Below, piece after piece: positions 8,201 through 16,229 of a stretch of 64,000 nucleotides of DNA. Origin of the DNA: DASXAQ01 sp036406615 (GTDB lineage Bacteria > Actinomycetota > UBA4738); assembly GCA_036406615.1 (NCBI GenBank), contig DASXAQ010000103.1, positions 62,001-126,000 on the forward strand, written 5' to 3'. A program made the position numbers and the translations under genes. The notes under the pieces are model-generated. The model saw nothing but the letters and a program-made list of their open reading frames with translations, was not told the DNA's origin and did no database searches. The stretch's first letter is position 1. Each line of letters begins with the position of its first letter.

Positions 8201-9295
8201 ATGATCGATCTGAAGCAGCTGCTGGACGTGCTCGCCGAGCGCAATGGCTCGGACCTCCACCTGAAGGTCGGTGCGCAACCGCTGATCCGCGTGGACGGCG
8301 TCCTCAACCGCGTCGGCGAAGAGGTCGTCATGCCCGAGGACACGCAGCGCATCGCCGACGAGATCACGCCGGCGGACCGTCGCGAGCGGCTGCACGGGCT
8401 CCAGGAGGCCGACTTCGCCTACTCCGCGCCGGGCATCGGCCGGTTCCGCGTGAACGTCTACCGCCAGCGCGGTTCGCTGTCGATCGCGATGCGGCGCGTC
8501 CGGTTCGGCAGCCCCTCGTTCGAGGAGCTGGGGCTCCCGCCGGTCATCCGGGAGCTGTCCGACTCGCACCGCGGCCTGGTCCTGGTCACGGGCCCGACCG
8601 GGTCCGGCAAGACGACGACCCTGGCCGCCATGATCGATCACATCAACCGATCCAAGTCCGTGCACATCCTCACGATCGAGGACCCGATCGAGGTGCTGCA
8701 CAAGGACGACGCCGCCGTCGTGAACCAGCGGGAGATCGGCGTGGACACGTCCGACTACCTGACGGCCATGCGCGCCGCCATGCGGGAGGACCCCGACGTG
8801 ATCTTCATCGGTGAGATGCGCGACATGGAGACCGTCGCGGCGGCGCTGGCCGCCGCCGAGACCGGCCACTTCGTGCTCTCGACGCTGCACACGATCGACG
8901 CGACGGAGACGGTGAACCGCATCGTCGACTTCTTCCCGCCCTATCAGCAGCACCAGATCCGCGTGACGCTCGCCGGGTCGCTGCGCGGCATCATCTGCCA
9001 GCGCCTGGTCAAGCGCTCCGGCGGCGGCCGGATCCCGTCCCTGGAGGTCTGCGTGAACAACGGCCGCGTCGCCGACCGCATCGTGGATCCCGCCGTGACC
9101 CAGGAGATCGAGCAGATCATCGGGGAGAGCGGCTTCTACGGGATGCAGACGTTCGACCAGTCGCTGCTGGGGCTGGTCCAGAACGGGCTGGTGGCCGTCG
9201 AGGAGGCCATGGGCGCGGCGTCGCGTCCGCACGACTTCTCGCTGATGCTCGAGCAGGCCGGCATCCGGACGAACACCGTTCCCTCCGGCATCTGA
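8201..9295 (+). CDS. pilT: PilT-family type IV pilus retraction ATPase
   Basis: A 364-residue secretion-superfamily ATPase. It has the N-terminal PilT domain (GSDLHLKVGAQPLIRVDGV), Walker A GPTGSGKTTT at residues 131-140 and an Asp box (TIEDPIEVLH). Walker B is DPDVIFIGEMRD at about 198-208, and the His box TGHFVLSTLHT spans 221-231. Known PilT proteins power pilus retraction at the inner membrane. No pilin, PilB, PilC or PilM-Q gene is visible in the window, and the gene sits between isocitrate and malate dehydrogenase genes, so its partner machinery must lie elsewhere. The ATG has an AGGGGAG site about 12 bases upstream. A weak hairpin at 9302-9318 follows. Confidence 0.93.
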   Translation: MIDLKQLLDVLAERNGSDLHLKVGAQPLIRVDGVLNRVGEEVVMPEDTQRIADEITPADRRERLHGLQEADFAYSAPGIGRFRVNVYRQRGSLSIAMRRVRFGSPSFEELGLPPVIRELSDSHRGLVLVTGPTGSGKTTTLAAMIDHINRSKSVHILTIEDPIEVLHKDDAAVVNQREIGVDTSDYLTAMRAAMREDPDVIFIGEMRDMETVAAALAAAETGHFVLSTLHTIDATETVNRIVDFFPPYQQHQIRVTLAGSLRGIICQRLVKRSGGGRIPSLEVCVNNGRVADRIVDPAVTQEIEQIIGESGFYGMQTFDQSLLGLVQNGLVAVEEAMGAASRPHDFSLMLEQAGIRTNTVPSGI

Positions 9296-9301
9296 GCCCC
9301 C

Positions 9302-9318
9302 GGCCGCCGATCGCGGCC
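9302..9318 (+). terminator. Short hairpin after pilT
   Basis: GGCCGC and GCGGCC form a 6-bp stem around a 5-base loop directly after the pilT stop and before the malate dehydrogenase promoter. It has no T-tract. It is a weak candidate terminator. Confidence 0.3.
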
Positions 9319-9333
9319 CTCCCACGCACCTCG

Positions 9334-9339
9334 TAGGAT
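9334..9339 (+). promoter_or_regulatory. -10 box of malate dehydrogenase gene
   Basis: TAGGAT lies 31 bases before the chosen GTG start. The ATG inside this box (9338) is an in-frame but less likely start, because transcription should begin downstream of it. The resulting short leader carries AGGAGG at 9361-9366. Confidence 0.45.
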
Positions 9340-9370
9340 GGCCTTCTTCGATCGTTCCTCAGGAGGCGCC

Positions 9371-10300
9371 GTGCGCGTAACCGTCGTCGGAAGTGGGTTC
9401 GTGGGAGCCACCACGGCCATGCGCGTCGTGCAGAAGGGCCTTGCCGACGACGTGGTGATGATCGACGTCGTCGAAGGGCTGCCGCAGGGGCTGGCGCTGG
9501 ACATGCGCGAGTCGGCCCCGGTGGAGAGCTTCGAGCCCGCCGTGCGCGGCACGAACGACTACGCCGACACCGCCGGCTCGGACGTCGTGGTCATCACCGC
9601 CGGGCTGCCGCGCCAGCCGGGCATGAGCCGGATGGACCTGCTGGACAAGAACGCGGCCATCATGCGAAGCGTCGTCGGTGAGGTCTCGACGCATTCGCCC
9701 GACGCCATCCTGATCGTGGTGACGAACCCCCTGGACGAGATGACGTTCCTGGCTTCCGAGCTGTCGGGATTCCCGCACGAGCGCGTGATGGGGATGGCCG
9801 GCGTCCTCGATTCGGCCCGGCTTCGCTACTTCATCGCCGAGGAGCTCGGCGCCTCGCCCCGAGCCGTAGAGGCCATGACGCTGGGGTCCCACGGGGAGTC
9901 CATGGTCCCGCTGCCGCGCCACGCCACGGTCGACGGCAAGCCGCTGACCGACCTGGCCGACGACGCGACGCTCGAGCGCCTGTACCAGCGGACCCGAGAC
10001 GGCGGCGCCGAGATCGTCGGCCTCCTCAAGAAGGGAAGCGCGTACTACGCGCCGTCGGCATCGATCGCGCAGATGGTGAACGCCATCGCCGGCGACACGC
10101 GCGAGGTGCTGCCCGTGTGCGCGTGGTGCACCGGTCAGTACGGGATCCAGGACGTGTACGTGGGCGTGCCGGCCCGTCTGGGGCGCCGCGGGATCGAGGA
10201 GATCGTGGAGCTCGACCTGAACCAGGACGAGCTGGCGGCGCTGCGGGCGGCCGCCGAGGGCATCCGCGCCAAGTGCGCGGACCTGGCGAACCTGACGTAG
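9371..10300 (+). CDS. mdh: Malate dehydrogenase
   Basis: A 309-residue LDH-like malate dehydrogenase that oxidises malate to oxaloacetate with NAD. Evidence is the Rossmann motif VTVVGSGFVGA (GxGxxG at residues 7-12), GLPRQPGMSR with the substrate-specificity Arg loop, VTNPLDEMT, VLDSARLR (Asp147) and GSHGESMVPL with catalytic His174. The Arg at the specificity loop favours malate over lactate. The GTG at 9371 is chosen because it aligns with family N-termini and follows AGGAGG, though the 4-base spacing is short. The aldolase gene follows after 13 bases, so the two are likely one operon. Confidence 0.95.
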   Translation: MRVTVVGSGFVGATTAMRVVQKGLADDVVMIDVVEGLPQGLALDMRESAPVESFEPAVRGTNDYADTAGSDVVVITAGLPRQPGMSRMDLLDKNAAIMRSVVGEVSTHSPDAILIVVTNPLDEMTFLASELSGFPHERVMGMAGVLDSARLRYFIAEELGASPRAVEAMTLGSHGESMVPLPRHATVDGKPLTDLADDATLERLYQRTRDGGAEIVGLLKKGSAYYAPSASIAQMVNAIAGDTREVLPVCAWCTGQYGIQDVYVGVPARLGRRGIEEIVELDLNQDELAALRAAAEGIRAKCADLANLT

Positions 10301-10313
10301 GAGGACAGGCGAG

Positions 10314-11330
10314 ATGAGCGACGAGCTGGCTTCGACCGCGCGGGCGATGGTGGCGCCCGGCAAGGGCATCCTGGCGGCCGACGAGAGCACCGGGACGATC
10401 GAGAAGCGATTCACGAGCATCGGGGTCGAGTCGACCGAGGACAACCGCCGCGCATACCGGGAGATGCTGTTCACGGCCAAGGGCCTGGGCGACCACATCA
10501 GCGGCGTGATCCTGTTCGACGAGACGATCCGCCAGTCCACCGCAGACGGCACGTCGTTCGTGGACGTGCTGCGCACGGCGGGCATGATCCCCGGCATCAA
10601 GGTCGACACCGGCGCGAAGCCGCTCGCGCGATTCCCGGGCGAATCCGTGACCGAAGGGCTGGACGGCCTGCGCGGGCGCCTGGAGGAGTACCGGGGACTT
10701 GGCGCACGGTTCGCGAAGTGGCGCGCCGTCATCGCGCTCGGGCCGGGGCTGCCGACGGCCGGCTGCATCCAGGCGAACGCGCACGCGCTTGCTCGGTACG
10801 CTGCGCTGTGCCAGGAGGCCGGGCTGGTTCCGATGGTGGAGCCGGAAGTCCTGATGGACGGCGACCATTCGATCGACGTGCACGAGGCGGCCACCGAGTG
10901 GACGCTGAATGCCGTGTTCGACGAGCTGTACGCGCAGCGCGTGGACCTCGAGGGCACGATCCTCAAGACGAACATGGTGCTGTCCGGCAAGGAGGCCGCG
11001 CAGCAGGCCGGCGTGCAGGAGGTCGCAGAGCGGACGCTGCACTGCCTGCGCGCCACGGTTCCGCCCGCGGTGGCGGGCATCGCGTTCCTGTCCGGCGGGC
11101 AGGCGGACGTGCCCGCGACCGCACACCTGGACGCGATGAACCGGACGGGTCCGCACCCGTGGGAGCTCTCGTTCTCGTACGGGCGCGCGCTGCAGGCGCC
11201 GGCGCTGAAGGCGTGGGCCGGGCACTCGGCCAACGCGGAACAGGGGCAGCGCGCGCTGCTGCACCGCGCTCGGTGCAACGGCGCGGCGCGTTCCGGGACG
11301 TACTCGCAGGACATGGAGAACGCCGCCTGA
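10314..11330 (+). CDS. Class I fructose-bisphosphate aldolase
   Basis: A 338-residue Schiff-base aldolase of the eukaryote-like class I type, splitting or forming fructose-1,6-bisphosphate. Motifs are GKGILAADESTGTIEKR at the N-terminus, KWRAVIALG (Lys135), VEPEVLMDGDH (catalytic Glu region) and LEGTILKTNMV with Schiff-base Lys218. Near the C-terminus GIAFLSGGQ and SFSYGRALQAPALKAW match the phosphate-binding and C-terminal regions. AGGAGG precedes the ATG. The stop overlaps the next ATG by one base (TGATG). Most bacteria use class II enzymes, so this type is worth noting. Confidence 0.95.
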   Translation: MSDELASTARAMVAPGKGILAADESTGTIEKRFTSIGVESTEDNRRAYREMLFTAKGLGDHISGVILFDETIRQSTADGTSFVDVLRTAGMIPGIKVDTGAKPLARFPGESVTEGLDGLRGRLEEYRGLGARFAKWRAVIALGPGLPTAGCIQANAHALARYAALCQEAGLVPMVEPEVLMDGDHSIDVHEAATEWTLNAVFDELYAQRVDLEGTILKTNMVLSGKEAAQQAGVQEVAERTLHCLRATVPPAVAGIAFLSGGQADVPATAHLDAMNRTGPHPWELSFSYGRALQAPALKAWAGHSANAEQGQRALLHRARCNGAARSGTYSQDMENAA

Positions 11331-12184
11331 TGAGCTCCGCGCGCGAGGTCCCGGCGCAGGAGATCACCCGCGTCGTGCGCGAGCTGTGCATGGAGATCTG
11401 CTACAAGGTGCCGCCCGAGATGGTCGAGTTGATGCGACGCGCTCGCGAGCGTGAGGAGTCGCCGCTCGGCCGCCAGATCCTGGACCAGCTGATCCGCAAC
11501 CAGGACATCGCCGCGGAGGGCGAGTACCCGTACTGCCAGGACACCGGCTACACGGTCGTGTTCCTCGAGCTCGGTCAGGACGTGCACGTGACCGGCGGCG
11601 ACCTCTACGACGCCATCGATCGCGGCGTCGCCGACGGGTACACCGACGGGTACCTGCGCGGCTCGATCGTTCGCGACCCCCTGTTCGACCGCAAGAACAC
11701 CGGCGACAACACGCCCGCGTTCGTGCACACGCGGGTGGTGCCGGGGGACCAGATCCGCATCCAGGTGGACGCGAAGGGCGCCGGCAGCGAGAACATGGGC
11801 AAGCACGCCATGCTCAAGCCGGCCGACGGCATCGAGGGCGCGAAGGCGTTCGTGCTTCGCGCCGTTGCTGAATCCGGACCCAACGCGTGCCCGCCGGGGA
11901 TCATCGGCGTCGGGATCGGCGGCAACTTCGAGATGTCGGCGGTGATGGCGAAGCGGGCCCTCATGCGCAAGGTCGGCCAGCCGAACCCGGACCCGAACGT
12001 CGCCGAGCTGGAGGCCGAGCTGTTCGACAAGTGCAACGCGCTCGGTCTGGGGCCGGAGGCGCTCGGCGGGACGCAGACGGTGCTCGCCGTGCACGTGGAA
12101 ACGATGCCGACGCACATCGCGTCGCTCCCCGTCGCCGTGAACATCGAATGCCATGCCCACCGCACCGGCGCGCGGGTGATCTGA
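11330..12184 (+). CDS. Class I fumarate hydratase, alpha subunit
   Basis: 284 residues. The N-terminal half of the oxygen-sensitive [4Fe-4S] fumarases is here a separate subunit. Cysteines in YPYCQDTGY (C69), NACPPGIIGVGIGG (C187) and NIECHAHR (C274) are spaced like the cluster ligands of FumA. RKNTGDNTPAFVH and GAGSENMGKHAML fit the substrate-binding loops. Its beta partner begins 3 bases after the stop. Relatives include L-tartrate dehydratase; the TCA context makes fumarase the better call. It is coupled to the aldolase gene by TGATG. Confidence 0.9.
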   Translation: MSSAREVPAQEITRVVRELCMEICYKVPPEMVELMRRAREREESPLGRQILDQLIRNQDIAAEGEYPYCQDTGYTVVFLELGQDVHVTGGDLYDAIDRGVADGYTDGYLRGSIVRDPLFDRKNTGDNTPAFVHTRVVPGDQIRIQVDAKGAGSENMGKHAMLKPADGIEGAKAFVLRAVAESGPNACPPGIIGVGIGGNFEMSAVMAKRALMRKVGQPNPDPNVAELEAELFDKCNALGLGPEALGGTQTVLAVHVETMPTHIASLPVAVNIECHAHRTGARVI

Positions 12185-12187
12185 GCG

Positions 12188-12793
12188 ATGGCCGTCGAAG
12201 CGCTGAGCGACGGACGCAAGCGGGTGACGCCCCCGCTTGACGACGACGACGTCCGCGCGCTGCAGGCCGGAGACGTCGTGGTGGTGTCCGGGGTCGTCTA
12301 CGCGGCTCGCGACGCCGCGCACAAGCGGATGGTCGAGCTGCTGGACGCCGGCGAGCCGCTGCCGTTCGATCCCGTCGGACAGATCGTCTACTACGTGGGA
12401 CCCACGCCTGAACGGCCGGGCAACGTCATCGGCTCGGCCGGCCCAACCACGGCGAGCCGCATGGACAAGTACACGCCCCGGCTGTTGGAGCTCGGCCTGA
12501 AGGGGATCATCGGCAAGGGCGGGCGGGGACCGGGCGTCCGGGACGAGCTGGCGAAGCGCACGGCGGTCTACATGGCGGCGCTCGGCGGCGGCGGCGCGCT
12601 GGCGGCGCTGGCCGTCCGCTCGCAGCGAGTCATCGCGTTCGAGGACCTCGGCACCGAATCGATCCGCGCGATCGAGATGGACGACTTCCCCGCCTGGGTG
12701 GTCAACGACGCCGGCGGACGCGACTTCTACCAGGAGACGGTTCGCCCGTGGCGGCGCAACGAGGAGCTTCCCGAGGAGCTTCGGCTCTCGTGA
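12188..12793 (+). CDS. Class I fumarate hydratase, beta subunit
   Basis: 201 residues, corresponding to the C-terminal swivelling domain of class I fumarases. Motifs are GDVVVVSGVVYAARDAAHKRM near residue 30, VYYVGPTPERPGNVIGSAGPTTASRMD, and LGLKGIIGKGGRGPGV with the conserved Lys-Gly-Gly. It should pair with the preceding subunit to hydrate fumarate to malate. The last four bases GTGA overlap the start of a tiny downstream ORF, which suggests translational coupling of that ORF to fumarase. Confidence 0.9.
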   Translation: MAVEALSDGRKRVTPPLDDDDVRALQAGDVVVVSGVVYAARDAAHKRMVELLDAGEPLPFDPVGQIVYYVGPTPERPGNVIGSAGPTTASRMDKYTPRLLELGLKGIIGKGGRGPGVRDELAKRTAVYMAALGGGGALAALAVRSQRVIAFEDLGTESIRAIEMDDFPAWVVNDAGGRDFYQETVRPWRRNEELPEELRLS

Positions 12794-12987
12794 GCGACCC
12801 GGCCGACGGCGAGCCCGGCGCCGAACACCACCGGCCCGGGGACCGCGGCTCGCCCCGTCAGGCGATCTCCAACTGGCGCGAGTATCAGGCGACGTTCGGC
12901 ACGAAGCTCGGCTTGGCCGCGCGCAATCTGTCGGTGCGTCTGCGGGGCCGAAGCTGTTGCGGGCATCCGGGCCAACCCGGTTGTTGA
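12790..12987 (+). CDS. 65-residue protein with a C-terminal CCGHPGQPGC motif
   Basis: A small ORF whose GTG overlaps the fumarase beta stop by four bases. The N-terminal half is acidic and low complexity. The conserved-looking half reads NWREYQATFGTKLGLAARN and then LSVRLRGRSCCGHPGQPGC, ending directly after the last Cys. Three cysteines and a His at the extreme C-terminus suggest metal or cluster binding. I recall similar short proteins ending in CCGxxGxPGC in other Actinomycetota but cannot confirm this here. Coupling to an [4Fe-4S] enzyme makes a role in cluster handling an obvious but unproven idea. No function is assigned. Confidence 0.6.
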   Translation: MSDPADGEPGAEHHRPGDRGSPRQAISNWREYQATFGTKLGLAARNLSVRLRGRSCCGHPGQPGC

Positions 12988-13001
12988 CAGGTTCCCCACG
13001 A

Positions 13002-13019
13002 GGCTCCCGGTCGGGAGCC
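13002..13019. terminator. Hairpin between convergent genes
   Basis: GGCTCCC and GGGAGCC form a perfect 7-bp stem with a 4-base loop. It lies between the convergent ends of the small CCGHPGQPGC gene (12987) and the LysR gene (13037), so it could serve both strands. There is no T-tract. Confidence 0.5.
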
Positions 13020-13036
13020 GTGAAGCCGAAGCGGCG

Positions 13037-13966
13037 CTAGGCGCCGGGGCGTTCGCTGTCGGCGGCGTCGAGCAGGTTCGCCGCCCGGCCCTTGCCGAGC
13101 AGCATCGACAGGAACCCCCACGCCGCCATCGTGGGGCGCCGTCCGCGCAGCACCTCGATCTCGATGCGCCGGCGGATCGGGAACCCGGCGACGCGACCGG
13201 TCTGCAGCAGCTTCTGCTGGACCTCGAGCCGGGACGCGTTCTCCGACACGATCGCCACGCCGAGACCCGACGCGACCGCCCGCTTGATGGCCTCGGCCGA
13301 CTCCAGCTCCATCGCCGGGCGAAGGCGGATGCTGCGCTCGCCGAGCCAGCGGTCGATCGCCTGGCGCGTTCCCGAGCGCGGCGGCGGCGCGATGAAGGGT
13401 TCGTCCAGGAACTGCTCGAGCGAGATGCGGCGTTTCCCCGACACGTTCGCGCTGCGCGACCAGATCGGGATCAGGTCGTCGGTGGCCAGACGCGTCGCCT
13501 CCACGCCCTCGGGCCGATCGTGCTCCCCGACGATGGCCAGGTCGACCTCGCGCGCGAGCAGGCGCGCGTCGATCTCCGAGGCTCCGGCGATCTCGATGCG
13601 GACCTGGACGTCGGGATGCTGCTCGGTGAACGAGCCCAGCAACCCGGGCACGAGGTACGCGCCCGGCGTCGGGCTGGCGCCCACCAGCAGGCGCCCGCGC
13701 CGCAGGCCGCGAAGCTCCTCGGCCGTCTGGTCGGCCTCCTCCAGCGCTGCCAGCGCCGCCCGGCCCCGCTCTGCCAGCATGTGCGCCGCTTCGGTCGGAA
13801 CGCGGCGTCGGCCGGCGCGCTCGAACAGCGGGATGCCCGCCTCGCGCTCGAGCGCGGCCATGTGCTGCGATACGGCGGGCTGCGAAAGCTTCAATCTGGC
13901 CGCGGCCGCGGTGAACGTCCCGTTCTCGAGGACGGCGACCAGCACGCGGAGGTGGTCGAGGTTCAC
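13037..13966 (-). CDS. LysR-family transcriptional regulator
   Basis: 309 residues. The N-terminal winged helix-turn-helix (residues 1-60) has MNLDHLRVLVAVLENGTFTA, AAARLKLSQPAVSQHMAALE and GIPLFERAGRRRVPT, all typical of LysR. The remainder is a periplasmic-binding-like effector domain, with DLAIVGEHDRPEG, RSGTRQAIDRWL, and a stretch from MELESAEAIKRAVASGLGVA through IVSEN that matches the CysB/CbbR group. The effector and targets are unknown. It reads in the same direction as the upstream Rieske-like gene and faces the fumarase operon, but no divergent target gene is present. Confidence 0.92.
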   Translation of the reverse strand: MNLDHLRVLVAVLENGTFTAAAARLKLSQPAVSQHMAALEREAGIPLFERAGRRRVPTEAAHMLAERGRAALAALEEADQTAEELRGLRRGRLLVGASPTPGAYLVPGLLGSFTEQHPDVQVRIEIAGASEIDARLLAREVDLAIVGEHDRPEGVEATRLATDDLIPIWSRSANVSGKRRISLEQFLDEPFIAPPPRSGTRQAIDRWLGERSIRLRPAMELESAEAIKRAVASGLGVAIVSENASRLEVQQKLLQTGRVAGFPIRRRIEIEVLRGRRPTMAAWGFLSMLLGKGRAANLLDAADSERPGA

Positions 13967-14077
13967 GGGCAGATCATAGCCGGGCGCGCGGGGTGCGCGG
14001 TAGATGTTTCGCCGTGGTTATCGCATGGTGGAGACGCGCGTGGACGCGGGCGCGCGCTTCGGTGAGAACGCGCTCGG

Positions 14078-14641
14078 CTAGAAGGGGACGGGCGAGGGTG
14101 GCGGTGCCACGCCGGGCGCGAACAGGGCATGCTGCCAGTCACAGGGGGGGAGACTGTCGGCCGGGGCTTCGGGCCCGCGCGGCGGGCCGGGGATCTGCGT
14201 CCCGGGCGCGACCTGCAGAACGCCGTCGACGATCTTCGATCCGAACCGGTCAAGGCCGCGCGGGGCCGGGCCGGCCAGGTACGCGCCGTTCTCGGCGAAC
14301 TTGGAACCCGTTCCCGGATCCTCGAAGAGGTTCTGGCCGGGACACCAGGCCACCGGCGTCGTGCCATCCGGCTCGAATGCTCGAAGGGCGATGACGGTGG
14401 AGCCGCGCCGGACCACGAACATCGGCGTGATCTGGAGGTTCGCGGGGTTGACGCCCTCGCGCAGCTGGTCGACGGGGTATCCGCGGGCACCCCCGAGGCG
14501 CGCGACCAGCAGGCCCGAGGCGCCGGCGGCGATGGCGGCCACCGTCGCGGCCACCACCAGCCCGACCCGTCGGAGGCGTCGGTGGGTCACCGCGTGCGAG
14601 GCCATGCGGGCCGTCGCCGGTTCGAGCGTGGGGTGGGGCAT
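14078..14641 (-). CDS. Membrane-anchored Rieske-fold-like protein lacking cluster ligands
   Basis: 187 residues. After a basic stretch comes one hydrophobic segment (about residues 25-48, VGLVVAATVAAIAAGASGLL), then an exported domain. TPVAWCPGQNLFEDPGTG, then SKFAENGAYLAGPAPRGLDR and KIVDGVLQVAPG follow the layout of the second half of Rieske domains (normally CPCHGSxFxxxGxxxxGPAPxxL). Only one Cys lies in this region and neither Cys-His box is present, so no [2Fe-2S] cluster could bind. The C-terminus is Pro-rich. Function unknown; it might be a structural remnant of a redox complex. The start at 14641 fits the TTGGCA-N16-TATGGT promoter, with 14605 as an alternative. Confidence 0.65.
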   Translation of the reverse strand: MPHPTLEPATARMASHAVTHRRLRRVGLVVAATVAAIAAGASGLLVARLGGARGYPVDQLREGVNPANLQITPMFVVRRGSTVIALRAFEPDGTTPVAWCPGQNLFEDPGTGSKFAENGAYLAGPAPRGLDRFGSKIVDGVLQVAPGTQIPGPPRGPEAPADSLPPCDWQHALFAPGVAPPPSPVPF

Positions 14642-14665
14642 CGCAGGGGCATCTGGATGGGGGCG

Positions 14666-14693
14666 ACCATACCAACCTGGACATGGCTGCCAA
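14666..14693 (-). promoter_or_regulatory. Promoter of the Rieske-like gene
   Basis: On the minus strand TTGGCA (14693-14688), a 16-base spacer and TATGGT (14671-14666) form a good promoter 24 bases before the ATG at 14641. It is divergent from the phosphoesterase promoter. Confidence 0.5.
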
Positions 14694-14704
14694 CCCCCGA
14701 CCCG

Positions 14705-14739
14705 TTGACGGTCTCAATTCGTACCGACACACTGTGTCG
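14705..14739 (+). promoter_or_regulatory. Phosphoesterase promoter with an operator-like palindrome
   Basis: TTGACG at 14705-14710 is followed at 17 bases by CACACT, a poor -10. The -10 region is covered by a perfect inverted repeat, CGACACACTGTGTCG at 14725-14739 (two 7-base arms, one central base). A regulator bound there would block or redirect RNA polymerase. The palindrome does not match PhoP direct repeats or the actinobacterial LexA box as I know them. Confidence 0.5.
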
Positions 14740-14786
14740 TGGCACGCCGACCGGCCCGCGCGGCGATCGCCGAGGAGGTGGCTCCG

Positions 14787-16229
14787 ATGCTCGGGTCGAG
14801 CGGGCGGTTGGACGGGGTGACACGCCCCGTGAAGCGTGCAAGCGTCATCCTGGCCGCCCTCGGCGCGGCCGCGTACATGCTGTCTGCGGGTCCCGGGCAG
14901 GCGGTGGTCGGGGCTCCGGCCCACGCCTCGTCACGCAGCGCGCGTCCGGCGACGGAAGGGCCGATCCAGCACGTCGTGGTGATCCTGCAGGAGAACCACA
15001 GTTTCGACAACGTGCTCGGAAAGTGGTGCGCGATCAACGCACGGTGCGACGGAGCCACGACGGGACTCCTGTCGGACGGCACCTCGATCAGCCTCCCGCC
15101 TGCGAAGGACATCGTCGGGCCGGCCCTGCATACGGTGCTCGCACAGCGGACGGCGATCGACGGTGGAAACATGGACGACTTCAACCTGGCCGGAAACTGT
15201 GGCCCGTCGACGGGCTTCGAGTGCTATCAGCAGTTCGACCCCACGCAGGTGCCGAACCTGGTGGCGCTTGCCGATCAGTTCGCGGTTTCGGACCGAACCT
15301 TCGAGTTCCGCACGACGCCGTCGTTCGTCGGGCACATGATCTTTGCTGCCGCGACCCAGGACGACTTTCAAGGGGACAACCCGCGCCACGTGCTGCCCGG
15401 CTTCTCGCGAGGACCCGGTTGGGGATGTGACTCGAACCTCGAGACGGGCTGGTCGTCCACCGGTCGGCCTCCGTACGTGCTGGTCCCGACCTGCGTGCCC
15501 GACCAGTCCGGGAACGGGCCGGCGGTTCCATCGCCGGTCTCCTACGTGCCGACGATCTTCGATCGGCTGGATGCTGCCGGCCTGCGATGGATGCTGTACA
15601 GCGGGACCGGGCAACCGGGGACACCGACCGGCACCAGCGGCTACGGCTGGGGCATCTGTCCGACCTTCTACGAGTGTTTGAGCACCGAGGCCAGCCACTA
15701 CGTTCCCGCGAATCACATCCTCACCGCCGCGGCCGCGGGCACCCTGCCCTCATTCAGCGTCGTGACCCCGACCGGACCGCGGAGCCAGCACAACGGCGAC
15801 TCCATGGCGGTCGGCGACAATTGGATCGGATCGGTCGTCGGGGCGATCGAGAACGGGCCCGACTGGGGAAGCACGGCGGTCTTCATCACGTACGACGACT
15901 GCGGCTGCTTCTACGACCATGTGAACCCGCTCCAGTACGACCCGAACTGGGGGATTCGGATCCCGATGGTCATCGTGAGCCCCTACGCGAGACCGGGATT
16001 CACCGACAGCACGCCGGTGACCTTCCTCGGAATCCTCGCGTACGTCGAGCACCAGTTCGGGCTGCAGCCGCTGGTGCCCTCGGCAGATGGGGCTTCCTAC
16101 GATTTCTCGGACGCCTTCGACTACGATCAAGCGCCGATTCCCCCGGTGCCGATGACCTCCACCTCGATTCCTCCGTCGGAGCGTGAGTATCTGGGGGCTC
16201 ACCCGGTCGTCGGCAACGACCCCACGTGA
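14787..16229 (+). CDS. Exported phosphoesterase (PF04185; phospholipase C / acid phosphatase type)
   Basis: 480 residues with a signal peptide or anchor at about 17-38 (ASVILAALGAAAYMLSAG). The metal-binding first motif is HVVVILQENHSFDNVLG (62-78) and the late motif is FITYDDCGCFYDHVNP (366-381), the hallmark pair of this alkaline-phosphatase-like superfamily. FRTTPSFVGHM near 175-183 is the substrate loop. Members cleave phospholipids or other phosphomonoesters outside the cell; the exact substrate is not readable. The ATG at 14787 has GAGGAGG 8 bases upstream and is preferred to the upstream in-frame starts. A paralogue lies at 20477-21931. Confidence 0.88.
   Translation: MLGSSGRLDGVTRPVKRASVILAALGAAAYMLSAGPGQAVVGAPAHASSRSARPATEGPIQHVVVILQENHSFDNVLGKWCAINARCDGATTGLLSDGTSISLPPAKDIVGPALHTVLAQRTAIDGGNMDDFNLAGNCGPSTGFECYQQFDPTQVPNLVALADQFAVSDRTFEFRTTPSFVGHMIFAAATQDDFQGDNPRHVLPGFSRGPGWGCDSNLETGWSSTGRPPYVLVPTCVPDQSGNGPAVPSPVSYVPTIFDRLDAAGLRWMLYSGTGQPGTPTGTSGYGWGICPTFYECLSTEASHYVPANHILTAAAAGTLPSFSVVTPTGPRSQHNGDSMAVGDNWIGSVVGAIENGPDWGSTAVFITYDDCGCFYDHVNPLQYDPNWGIRIPMVIVSPYARPGFTDSTPVTFLGILAYVEHQFGLQPLVPSADGASYDFSDAFDYDQAPIPPVPMTSTSIPPSEREYLGAHPVVGNDPT

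Noticed and set aside
9359..12322. A 987-codon minus-strand ORF
   Set aside because: It is antisense to malate dehydrogenase, aldolase and fumarase genes, all with clear motifs; long open shadows are expected at this GC content. The same applies to long shadows at 6944-9325, 17783-20368, 49694-52543 and 57250-59628.
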